Assembly: GCA_034769895.1 (NCBI GenBank)
Contig: CM068367.1
Coordinates: 120,441,927 to 120,505,926 of the forward strand
Source of the DNA: Magicicada septendecula
Lineage: Eukaryota > Arthropoda > Insecta > Hemiptera > Cicadidae
Length of the DNA: 64,000 nucleotides
Direction: 5' to 3'
Part shown: positions 22,451-32,340 of the stretch, piece by piece
Layout of the letters: the number at the start of each line of letters is the position of its first letter
Numbering within the stretch: the stretch's first letter is position 1
Notes under the pieces: model-generated
What the model saw: only the letters and a program-made list of their open reading frames with translations
Told to the model about the DNA's origin: nothing
Database searches by the model: none
Program-made: the position numbers and the translations under genes

Positions 22451-24990
22451 CCCACACTCCGCCTGTAAGGACTATCCAGTTGTTCTGCTACATTGACACT
22501 TTCTAAAAAAGCTAACTGGAAACTATTTTTAATATGAATTTCGTAAGCTTCGTGTTTTTTAGGAGGGACCATTGAATGATTTATATCAGTAAAGCCTGAT
22601 TTTGTCCAAGGACTATCATCACCATAGAGTACACGAATGAAGCAAAAGTAAGCGTTTGTGGAATTACAGCCACACAATCAATTATGTTTTTCATAAACGT
22701 CTCCTTACTTTTATAGTTTTTCAACAAACTGTCTATTGAATTCATTTTTAAATAGTAACAAATTATCACTTATATACAAAACGCAATACTTAAAATTATT
22801 TTTACACTGTTAACACTAAAAATTCACTCCTCCAAAGCACACAGTAGGCTCTACTCGTTCGTAAACACCAACTGCACATGGGCGTAAACAAAAATAGATG
22901 CCAAGAATTCAGACATCAGGCTGGACGTGTCACTGGTGAATGATCATATAGGCCTACAGCGCACCTACCGGAATGTTGCAGAACTACTGCAAACCAAACA
23001 AAGATTTTCGTTGCATGTTAATTAATTGTCCTATGTTGTGACAGCTGAAAGCACACATCAGTTTGTCAATGTACTCCATAAGTGACGTCACGAACGCCCG
23101 TATGGTTGGATCTTGCAAACCTTGCCATAGTAGCGTGTAGCTTAACATGAACAACTGGGTTGGTTACAATTTACCGCACAAAACGTTTTACAAAACCTGT
23201 AGATATATATTTTTTCTCAAAATACAGTAGTTAGAAAGTTTTAAACATTATGTATTTTATCAATAATACTTATTATTAAGAACCCATTTTTTCTGAAGGT
23301 TGTGCAACCTTGTAACCCCATCACCAGGCGCCACTGGTTTCTTTCTACTAATCCTGTTTCTCGAATTCCGTGTCATTTTCATCCCTACAACTCCGCTTGA
23401 GTTTCTTCGTCGTCTCCGCTTGAGTTTCGCAGGATCATTTTTGGTACTGTTTGTCGCCCACCCTTTGCACGTGTGCATACATCGTCAGCCAGCTTACGAA
23501 TTGAAGTCTCGTTACTTTCTGGACTTTGTCCCGTTGTTTCATGCTAGCTTTCGTCGTTAGCCAAATGTTAACCAGGTAGTAGACAATATTTAAAAGTCAT
23601 TTGGTGTGTATCTACCACGAGATGAGGAACTTACGGACGAAACAGAATAATCACTACACGAATTAATACGCTTAATCGTGGGTAGTCAGTTCTCGTAAAG
23701 AAAAAAATAGTGTAATAGTACAACCAAATCCACGTGAGGATAAAAATACGGGGATATAGAAGGAGATAACATTTTGACTCGCAGAAGCTGAATTATTTCT
23801 CATGGAAAGTACCAAATATTGGGGACCCAACGAGGTAGAGCGAGAGTGAGAGAAAAAGTAGGCACAGGGGGAATAGAGATGAGGACTGAGAGAAAAACAG
23901 AGAATGGAGACAAAGAGACATGGCAAGAAGAGTGTGATGGAAACAAGCGGAAAGAAACTAGACTACAATACTGTCAGTAAATGACTGCTTACTTAAACTT
24001 GATAATAACGAGAAGTTACTGCAGCTGAACATTAAGTTTACGTTGTTAACTATTCGTGAACAGGTGAAACAGTCAACGACAACTGTCATAACTCCTAGCG
24101 CAGAAAGACGGATGTCTGCTGCCTGCCTTCACGACGGTTAAAAGAACGATTTAAATCGTTTTACTCTCTCATTTATAAAGTGTAAAGTTTATGAAAGAAA
24201 GAAATAACAAAGAGCGTAGTCATTAGAGACGTTATTTAGTTGACACAGTTTTGTTCGCTGTCACCGCCGCGCGCCGTCGCTACTGGAATAATAACACAAC
24301 ATGGAAAATATTATTACGTCTCTGTCGTAGGGGATGTGTCTGAAAGTCGCACAGACACACAGAAGCGCTGAGTTAATAATTATAAAGTCAACTGTCTCTT
24401 CAGCTGAGCGTATTTAAATCTCTTCAACTACGATTTGCCGACGCAGCTACTGCTTCAGTAATCCTGTAAACAGTCGTTCTCTTTACGTAAGTAGTTGTTT
24501 GAATAAACTTACTTTGCAGTTATATATAATATATATATATATACACGCACACACAGATTGCAGCGAAGGGTGGGTGCAAACTCTTGAGCAGTGAGCTGAG
24601 AAGTTTGGAATGCACGCTCCCGACTTGCAACGGATTTCCTTAGCTCCGTCTACCAAATTTCAGTTTTTTTTTTCTGTGCTTACGTACGTCTTTTTGTGTC
24701 TGACAAAATTGAAGCTCCCGTTTAAAAAGATAAAATTGTACATTCTATAGTCTTATTCTTGTATATTCCACAGTCTTAGACTATTGTATGTTAGGTATCA
24801 AGACTTACGATCTCATAAACTATCTATTACGTAGGGTATTACGGTCGGAGTCAATATTATTAAAAACACAACTCAGGAGACCATCTAACCTAATGCTATG
24901 TACAGAGGATTATTTTGGGGGACACTAAAGTCTATGTTACTAGTTTGTTACATGTTTAAAACGGGAACGTTTATGAAGTAGTGTGCGTAT
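22451..24990. other. non-coding stretch, nothing identified
   Basis: No gene is supportable. Frames at 22769-22330 (minus) are hydrophobic or mixed fragments with no recognised domain and would need a frameshift to join. A frame at 23478-23260 (minus) is K/R-rich without a recognised domain. A palindromic AACGATTTAAATCGTT occurs near 24150, and a TA/CA tract at 24519-24556. Confidence 0.5.
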
Positions 24991-24993
24991 AGT

Positions 24994-25031
24994 CAAGGCC
25001 TCACTATACTACAGTGTATAGTGAGGCCTTG
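24994..25031. repeat. perfect 16-bp inverted repeat (hairpin)
   Basis: CAAGGCCTCACTATAC (24994-25009) is followed by a 6-base loop and its exact inverted complement (25016-25031). A stem-loop of this quality is unlikely by chance. No T-tract follows to suggest a Pol III terminator. Confidence 0.9.
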
Positions 25032-25151
25032 GTATAGTACAATAGGCGGTATAGATTTAAAGACTGTTACAACCTTTATACTAAAATACTTACTAGCAAA
25101 CGTTACTAGTTATTTACAAACGTCACATGAAATCATGTGATTGTAAATATG

Positions 25152-25225
25152 TCTTCTTCTTCTTCTTCTTCTTCTTCTTCTTCTTCTTCTTCTTCTTCTT
25201 CTTCTTCTTCTTCTTCTTCTTCTTC
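25152..25225. repeat. (CTT)n/(GAA)n microsatellite, 74 bp
   Basis: Uninterrupted TCT/CTT units, on the same strand as the much longer array at 51349-51768. Confidence 0.97.
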
Positions 25226-25283
25226 AAACTAAATCATTAGTCTAATAGCCTGTTGGGACCTACTCATTTCACTTTTTTTTTTT

Positions 25284-25995
25284 TTTGGTCTTCCGAAGGA
25301 TCTCCGTCCCTGCGGATGATATCGTTACATAATCTTTAGCATCATCTTAGTGTTCATTCTTTGTACACATTGTTCCCATTTCTGTACATATTGTGCTTTA
25401 TTTATGTACTCCTCATTCTATCTCTCCTTGTGTAACCTGCAATCCTCCGCAGCATTGTGATCTCTGCTGTTTGGATTCTTTTTTCATTTGTTCCTGTTGA
25501 GTGTCCGTGTTTCACGACTATACAGTAAATTTGGGATAGCTATAGTTTTATAAAATTTTCCCAAATGTACCGGTATCTTTCCTAACTTTATCCTTCAGAT
25601 TGCTATATATTGTATCATTGATGTAGTTGCATCGTTCTATATTTTTTCCTACATCTATTTCATCCTTGTATGATACATAGTTACACAGGAAATTTAATTA
25701 ATTTACTCACTGTATCCTAAAATTGTTAACAATTTTATTTTGCTATTAATAGGTTCATTTCCTTTAAATTCAATAATTTTTGTTTGTTAGCGATGATATT
25801 TGTCAGCCCTAATTTTTCGCTATTTTGTACAATTCGTGTACTCCTTTCTGAAGAGAATATTCGCTGCCAGCAATTGTCGCTTGCACATCTGCACAGAGTA
25901 CAGTCAGTACAAATTTTCTACCATTTAAGTTATGTGTGTAATTTTCTATTTTATTAATCCACTGCCGTAACACGTTAAAAAGTATCGGAGATAGG
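25284..25995 (-). pseudogene. older LINE, RT-to-C-terminus part (split by insertion)
   Basis: Starting at 25995, the minus strand reads LSPILFNVLRQWINKIENYT and then NGRKFVLTVLCADVQATIAG, in which the RT FADDQ-type motif is degenerate (CADVQ). Further on in shifted frames come LYSRETRTLNR, RIQTAEITMLRRIAGYTRRD and KWEQCVQRMN, and finally YHPQGRRSFGRPKK near 25290. This is the RT and tail of an insect LINE. Its 5' continuation (GLRQGYGLSPI) lies at 29297-29410, because the plus-strand LINE 25996-29296 landed in this frame. Multiple stops show it was already old. Confidence 0.85.
25935..25995. repeat. 61-bp target site duplication, left copy
   Basis: Identical to 29297-29357 except for one base (A at 25981 versus G at 29343). 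It flanks the LINE 25996-29296 and belongs to the older minus-strand LINE. Confidence 0.95.
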
Positions 25996-26330
25996 GGTCT
26001 GGGCGAGGCGGCCCTGAGGTAATCAGGGGCCCGGCTTACCAAGATGTAGTGTGTCGGCAGCAGGATGCATGGCGGAGTTGGCGGCGGAAGAACATAAAAA
26101 TGTCAACGGCGGCGCCCAAAGATTTAGTGAGTATGGTCTACTGCGGACGGGTGGATGAGACTCGTTAGCTCAGTGAAGGCAACTCATCTAAGAGACGGGA
26201 ACTCTAAATATAAAACCCCTGGTCCTCCAGGTTGGGGGTTGGGCGTAGGGTTAACAACCCACCCCATACAAAAAATATTGTTATGAAACCAAGAGAAAAA
26301 GGAAAAGCCGGACGGATTAATGGAATTGGG

Positions 26331-27075
26331 ACTGGATCGTGGAAAAGGGACAAAGAAACTTGCGACGTGGAACTTGCGTTCCTTATACAGACCTGGAGCC
26401 TTGAAGATATTAACAGGAGAGCTTGTCAAATATAAGATAGATGTTTTGGCTATGCAGGAGATGAGGTGGACTGGCGCTGAAATCATGGATCGAAGGGACT
26501 ACTCGGTGTATTACAGCTGTCAGAACCGGGACCATGTGCTTGGAACTGGCTTCTTGGTAAGCCGTAGAATGAAAGAACACATCATTGATTTTAAACCCCT
26601 TACACCTAGAATGTGTAAAATAAGACTTAGGGGAATCTTCTTTAATTATACTATAATAAACGTGCATGCCCCAACTGATGATAAGCCTGAGGAGGAGAAA
26701 GATGATTTTTATGACTTGCTGGAGAATGCGTATGCCACCAGCCCTAGCTAGACATGATATAAAATAATCATAGGTGACTTAAATGCCAAAGTGGGAAGCA
26801 GCCATGCTTGTAGTAATATAGGAAAGTATAGTTTACACTCTGAACACTCAGACAATGGTTTCAGACTGTTGAACTTCGCAGTTGGTCAAAATATGATCAT
26901 AGGAGGGACTTTCTTCGATCACAAAGACATACATAAGGGCACATGGATCTCTCCAGACGGGAGAACGGTCAATCAAACAGATCATGTCCTATTGGATGGC
27001 CGCCATAAGTCAAACTTACAAGATGTTAGAGTTTACAGAAGTGCCACCATGGATAGCGATCACTATCTCGTAGTT
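26331..27075 (+). pseudogene. LINE AP-endonuclease domain, frame-broken
   Basis: The domain starts KLATWNLRSLYRPGALKIL near 26356 (the TWN..SL motif) and continues with VLAMQEMRWTG (the QE motif) and INVHAPTDD. A stop falls at 26749 and a frameshift follows. It then resumes with IIGDLNAKVGS near 26767 (catalytic GD.N), GTWISPDGRTVNQTDHVLLD, and DSDHYLVVAKL (SDH motif) at 27052-27084. All key metal-binding and catalytic motifs of APE-type LINE endonucleases are therefore still visible. This nickase would start target-primed reverse transcription. No separate ORF1 nucleic-acid-binding protein is seen upstream. Confidence 0.88.
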
Positions 27076-27239
27076 GCAAAACTGAGAGCTAGAATCTCCA
27101 ATAACAGAAATGGAAAAGGAATAAAGACTGTTAGATACAATACACAAATACTAAAGGAAGAAGAATTAAAACGGAGGTTCGAGGAAGTACTAATGAGAAA
27201 ATTAGACAGTGGAGAATTGAATGCCGTGGGGAACAAGAT

Positions 27240-29268
27240 ATAGAAAACCACTGGCTTAATCTAAAAAAACATATTAGTGACCACGGGAGAAGAAATCGTT
27301 GGTTTGAAGAAGAGACATGGGCGAGATGAGTGGTTTGATAAGGAGTGTAAAGAAGCAACTGAATTCAAAAACAAGACATACAAATTTATGATCCAAAGGA
27401 AATGCACTAGGGCTGTTCAAGAGGAATACAGGAAGGCCAGGCGGATGGAAAAGAAGATTCATAGAGGAAAAAAGAGGGAGTATATGATGAGACAGATGAA
27501 AAAGATAGAGGAATATAAGAGTAAAAGGCTGAGCCGAGATATGTACAGGAAGGTGAATGATATGAGACAGGAATTTCAGCCTAGAACAAATGCCTGTAGG
27601 GATAATAATGGTGGCCTTGTGAGTGATACTGCTGGCGTAATCAGGAGATGGACAGAACACTTCGAAGAGTTGCTAGGCTCAGTTGGGGAGGCTTCGATGA
27701 GGCATCTGAGAATGAAGAGGAAGCAGGAGAATTCGAGGATGATAGAGAGGAGTTGGTGCCATCCTATGACGAGGTGTATGAAGCTCTAGAAAAGCTTAAA
27801 AATAACAAGGCAGCAGGTTCCGATGGTTTACCAGGGGAACTATTAAAGAGCGCAGGAGGAGATTACATAAAGGAATTTGCCCATCTCATAGAGCGAATAT
27901 GGCTGGAGGAGGTAATGCCTGATGAGTGGAACAATGGGGTGGTGTGTTTAATACATAAAAAGGGTGATCCGCTCATATGTAAAAATTATAGGGGTATCTC
28001 TCTACTTAATACAGCATATAAGGTATTGTCCAACATCATATTTTCTAGGCTGCTTCCCTACGCTGAGGAAAACACAATAGAATATCAATGAGAATTCACT
28101 AGGAATAGGTCAACAACAGACCAAATATTTACACTAAGGCAAATCCTGGAAAAAACCTTGGAATATGGAGTGGCCACTCACCATCTCTTTGTGGATTTCG
28201 AGTCGGCATATGATTCAATCAACCGGAAAATGCTATATAGAGCTACGAAGGAGTTGAATATACCATCTAAGTTGGTGCGTATGGTTGGAGTAGTTATGTC
28301 CAATTCTAAGTGCCAAATCAGAATACAATCAAATCTATCTAACTCCTTAAAAACATTGAATTGGCTGAAACAAGGAGATGCCTTAGCATGTCTGTTGTTC
28401 AACATAGCTCTAGAAAAGGTCATCAGGGATTCAGGAATTCAAACTAGCGGACACATATTTCACAAGGAGGTACAGCTTCTGGCCTATGCCGATGACATTG
28501 ATGTCATAAGTAGGTCTGAGTCTGGCTTAAAGGAAGCGTTTCAGGAACTGGAGTTGTCCGCTAAGGCTATGGGCTTGGTTATAAACCAAAGCAAAACTAA
28601 ATATACGGTTGTAGGTGCCAACACACGTGCCCTGTCCCTGCGCATTAATGATTATGAATTTGAAAAGGTTCAGGGTTTTCCATATCTCGGGTCATATGTG
28701 GACTCTGGAAAGACTCCTCTAGAGACATTGAAACACGGATAGTATCTGCTAATAGGTGTTACTACGGACTGGTGAAACATTTTAAGTCAAAATTAATAAG
28801 TAAAGATACAAAAGCCACCCTATACAAAACCTTGATCAGACCAGTCCTGATGCATGGCTCGGAATTCTGGGTGCTTAAAAACTAGATGAGCAGAAACTAT
28901 CCGTGTTTGAGAGGAGGGTACTGAGGAGAATCTATGGCCCTGTGAGGGAAAACGACATTTGGAGGCGACTGCATAATCGAGAGTTGTACGAAAGGTTTAA
29001 AGATATTCCGATCGTGCAACTCATACAAATTAACAGATTGCGTTGGGCTGGTCATGTACAAAGAATGGCGGATGATAGAATCCCAAAAAGAGTTATGAAT
29101 TATTTGACGATGGGAAGGAGAAGGAAAGGAAGACCGCGTACAAGATGGCTGGACCAGATTGGTAAGGAGGCAGTGAGGCTGGGTGCAGCAAACTGGTGGA
29201 CGTTGGCCGGGAGTAGAGACCAGTGGGGAAGATTTCTTTTGGAGGCCAGGGCCCGGACTGGGCTGTAG
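27240..29268 (+). pseudogene. LINE reverse transcriptase and C-terminal domain, frame-broken
   Basis: A basic linker (WFDKECKEATEFKNKTYKFM, 27330-27400) leads to the RT. EALEKLKNNKAAGSDGLPGE at about 27781-27840 is the RT entry motif. Then come LIHKKGDPLICKNYRGISLL near 27950, a stop at 28089, HHLFVDFESAYDSINRKML (first catalytic D) near 28182, LKQGDALACLLFNIALEKV, and LLAYADDIDVISRS with YADD at 28485-28496. After a frameshift near 28710 the tail reads YKTLIRPVLMHGSEFWVLKN and a stop. The next frame gives FERRVLRRIYGPV, INRLRWAGHVQRM and GRPRTRWLDQIGKEA, with a final stop at 29266-29268. Both RT catalytic blocks are intact, but the frame is broken at about 27230, 27285, 27690, 28089, 28710 and 28880. 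Confidence 0.9.
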
Positions 29269-29296
29269 CGCCGACGATGTATGTATGTATGATGTA

Positions 29297-29410
29297 TGTG
29301 TAATTTTCTATTTTATTAATCCACTGCCGTAACACGTTAAAAGGTATCGGAGATAGGCCATACCCTTGTCTTAAACCAAAATTAAGCTGAACGTAAAACA
29401 GAAAAAGGAG
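29297..29410 (-). pseudogene. older LINE, upstream RT part (other side of insertion)
   Basis: The minus strand reads QLNFG, then GLRQGYGLSPI, then FNVLRQWINKIENYT, the RT motif 'GLRQG..LSP.LFN'. The last 61 bp (29297-29357) are the right copy of the target duplication. The text joins seamlessly to 25995 and below once the inserted LINE is removed in thought. Upstream of about 29410 the RT homology fades. Confidence 0.85.
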
Positions 29411-30076
29411 AGATGATATTGCAGTCGAGATTATTTAAAATGCGATACCTACTCAATAATTTTTCCGAATGTAGGCTAATAATAGGGCGTTTCTCTTGAT
29501 AGGCCATATTTTTTGTCTCATTTATTGCAAATAAAATGTAATAATATTTCTCGTATTTCTCGTTTCTTTTTCTCTATAAATGTTTCAAAAATAGACTTTA
29601 CATGTGGCGTTGCGGCAGGAATAAAAGCAGGACAGTGGAAACAATTAAATTTTGACTCTGAATACGTAAAATCAGGTCCTACAACTGGAATTGTACAGTA
29701 TTTTACGGTCCTGCCACTATTTCATTAGTTCACAAACACCGAACTTCACAAGGAGTACATCATTTCACTGCCATTTCACTCGCGTTCGATCGTGTAGCCA
29801 GCGAGAGTCTACTCTACATTGAACGTTGACACAACACTCGTTCACGGCGTAAAAAGAGAACAAAAACAAAATTGTTGCCACGCCCCCATTCAAAATACTC
29901 ATCATAACTATATAATAATCGTGGCGGCGGCAAATGTTGTAATCTAAATTCCGACGTGTGTTATATAATTTTACTATTACACGCAATTACGTCGGAATTA
30001 CCGCGGATACGTCCTCGGGGAAATTGCTGCACAACGTCATCCCTGAGTAATAATAATTATCGCGTCTCCCTTAACG

Positions 30077-30077
<1 letters not shown>

Positions 30078-30110
<33 letters not shown>
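30078..30110. repeat. (AC)16 microsatellite
   Basis: Uninterrupted. Confidence 0.95.
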
Positions 30111-30112
<2 letters not shown>

Positions 30113-30356
30113 CCACACTGTTCCTCCCCCATAAGTAACCGCAAAGATGTCCACTAGAAGCTAATGGGCAATGACTGCGTGCACCGAGTTTGATAAATTT
30201 ACTAAACTTGAAGTAATAACCACTTCGGTGGAATGGAGTGCTGGTGCTCTCTCTACTCTCTCGTACTTTAAACTGGGGCTAGTGGGAGAAGTGTGAGGTC
30301 ATTTGGCTGAAACCCAACCAACTGTATTAATGAAGACCTTAATGAAGACCCCCCCC

Positions 30357-30360
<4 letters not shown>

Positions 30361-30397
<37 letters not shown>
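30361..30397. repeat. (CT)n microsatellite
   Basis: Uninterrupted TC units following a C-run. Confidence 0.95.
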
Positions 30398-30406
<9 letters not shown>

Positions 30407-31329
30407 GCTCTATCTATCTTCTCTTTCGCTCACTCTTGGTATTGAATAGGAGAACATTCAACACGGTATAGAAAACACTTTGAGATTATTTAACTTGGCT
30501 CACGCATCTAAGTTCGTTACTTAGAGTAGTCGGAATGGATAATTAAAATTGAAGTATTTAAAATGCGCGTGTATTATAAGGGGCCACTGTAGACTTCTCT
30601 GTTTATTTAATAAGGAAAGATACATTAATTATATTGTACACAGTAACCATTCCATTGAAGGTTAAACAAGTTAGCATGTAAACAATAAGTCATCATCCAG
30701 CTCAAGTCTAAAAAATATACAGAATTCGTAGATTATGAAACGTCTTTTCTTTGCTGTTCCGTACAAGCTCAACCTGAAGGCTGGCTGGGTGTGGTTAATG
30801 AACGAGCGAAGCTAGTTCTCATCTTTAGCTCCACCGTTTGGCATTCGTCTGTCTGTGTGTTTGGAGTACGTCTCTCGATAACTTTTGATCGCATCAACCG
30901 ATTTTATAAAACTTTTATGTGCCCATAAGAGATTCCGTAAGATATTGCGTGTCCATACTTTTTACTCAGCACAACCCTACTGTTTGATATTGATCCCCCC
31001 CCCAAATAGGGGGCTAGAGAAAGAAGTGCGAAGGGGTCAAAAATGTAAAAAAATTCACAAATGCCCTCATGGGGTATCAAATTAAAGGAAATTTACCCGA
31101 GATCTGAGAATAGTGTTCACATTTGAAAATTTCAAACGTTTTAGACGTCATGGCCAAAAAAGTGGGTGAAAATTTGGATAAAACGACAAAAATTCGTGCG
31201 TGTTATAAAATTAAAGAGAATTTTAAATAACACCTAGGTTTAGTGTAGTTTTCAAAATTCAAAATTTTGTTACCTAGGGTCCAAAAATGAGATCAAAAAT
31301 TTGAAAAATTGTGAAAATCCGTCAGGGTC

Positions 31330-31680
31330 AGAGTAAAAGAAATTGTAACCCTTCTTCTGCTTCTTCTTCATCTTTAACTTTCTAGTTAGGACTCTCTCCT
31401 GTTCTATAACAACGGTCCTACATGCTGTCGCTCCACCTCTTCCTTGGCCGACGAATGCTCCTCTTGGTGTTTGGTTGGGTATCTCTTGCCTTTTTCACTA
31501 GCCTTGTGTAATCTATTCTTGATATGTATTCATTCCATATCCTTATTCTTTTCGCAATCCGAGAATTAATATCTGTTATATTACACATTTTTCTTATACT
31601 ACTGTTTGGCAACCTATCGTACCTCGCCTTTCATAGTCCCCTTCGTAATATAGTTATTTCTATAGTTTGTCGTTTTCTTT
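31330..31680 (-). pseudogene. LINE C-terminal fragment
   Basis: The minus strand reads RLPNSSIRKMCNITDINSRI, KRIRIWNEYISRI and, in the same frame, RSIRRPRKRWSDSM (31420-31620). This matches the LINE tail 'I...RL.W..H..R ... RGRPRKRW.D'. The catalytic RT portion is absent. Confidence 0.7.
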
Positions 31681-31923
31681 GAGTTGTTGTTGTATCTGGT
31701 TTGGTCTCTGATGTATTCGATATTACTGGACGTATTGTGCTGTTGTAAAATTTGGACCCAAATCCGAATATTTCGAAATTTTAGTATTTATTATATGATT
31801 GTGTGCTCTACAGTTGTTATATTTCTAAAGAAATAGCAGAGTCACCAGGATTTTTATAATTTTTCCCTTAATTAAAAAAAAAAATTACAGAATATCGAAT
31901 TTTCTCTGTGTCTCTCTTCTAGG

Positions 31924-32340
31924 TTAGCAGCCCACAGGCTGGTTGGCAGCAGCTCGTCCTTCTTCACTCTTCTCTGCTTTTCTTTTCAACTCACAATATG
32001 ATGTGCAGTTCATATCGATTATAAGCTGTTTCATGTAGTCTAAACGGGCTCGTCCTCTGTGATTCTTCCCTTCAGTTGTTCCTTCTATTATTCTCTTAAC
32101 CAACCCATTGTGTCGTAGCCCTCTTCTGCCTTTTAAATTTCGTAGAAAGCTCTTCTGCTCCTGAGCTCTTCTAAAGACTTCCTCATTCGTTATCTTCTCC
32201 CTCCAGCTTATCCTGAATATTCTTCTGTAGCACCAGGTCTCAAATGCTTGGAGTATTTTCTTGTCACTTTCTCCAATTGTCCAAGATTCACTCCCGTATA
32301 GAGCAACACTCCACACGTATGTCTTTATATCGAATTTTAT
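31924..32340 (-). pseudogene. LINE C-terminal domain, open over 130 codons
   Basis: The minus-strand frame reads KTYVWSVALYGSESWTIGES, ETWCYRRIFRISWREKITNE, EVFRRAQEQKSFLRNLKGRR, GLVKRIIEGTTEGKNHRGRA and ANQPVGC before a stop at about 31924. Every block corresponds to the conserved post-RT tail of a cockroach/termite-type LINE (WSVALYGSETWT ... W.RR...ISW...TNEEV ... EGK.RRGR.R..Y ... ANQ). The open frame is unbroken, so this copy is younger than the neighbouring fragment at 31330-31680. It is cut off upstream at about 32340 where the RT core should be, a typical 5' truncation in this orientation. Confidence 0.85.

Larger units (their letters stand above)
25996..29296 (+). mobile_element. near-full-length non-LTR retrotransposon (APE endonuclease + RT), nested
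   Basis: This 3.3-kb unit runs from a G/C-rich 5' untranslated part (25996-26330, with a GGGTTGGGCGTAGGGTTAAC hairpin-like block near 26236-26255) through endonuclease, RT and C-terminal regions. It ends in a short ATGT-type tail (29279-29296) rather than poly(A). A 61-bp duplication (25935-25995 and 29297-29357) gives exact ends. Gene order and the short-repeat tail suggest an RTE-like or related clade; I cannot settle the clade without a tree. At least six stops or frameshifts make it non-autonomous now. The single TSD mismatch suggests a moderately recent insertion. Confidence 0.9.
29411..31329. other. non-coding stretch with AC and CT arrays, no gene seen
   Basis: It holds an AC array (30078-30110), a CT array (30361-30397), and an unusual segment at about 30880-31330 with two diverged units sharing AAATTAAAG, GTGTT, TTCAAA and GGTC-like words. 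The open frames are short and unrecognised. Confidence 0.55.

Noticed and set aside
23260..23478. K/R-rich minus-strand frame
   Set aside because: No recognised domain and no start or splice context. Composition alone is not enough.
25809..26042. 77-residue minus-strand protein starting MVSRAPDYLRA
   Set aside because: Its first residues come from the 5' end of the inserted LINE and the rest from the older LINE, so it is a chimeric frame created by the insertion.
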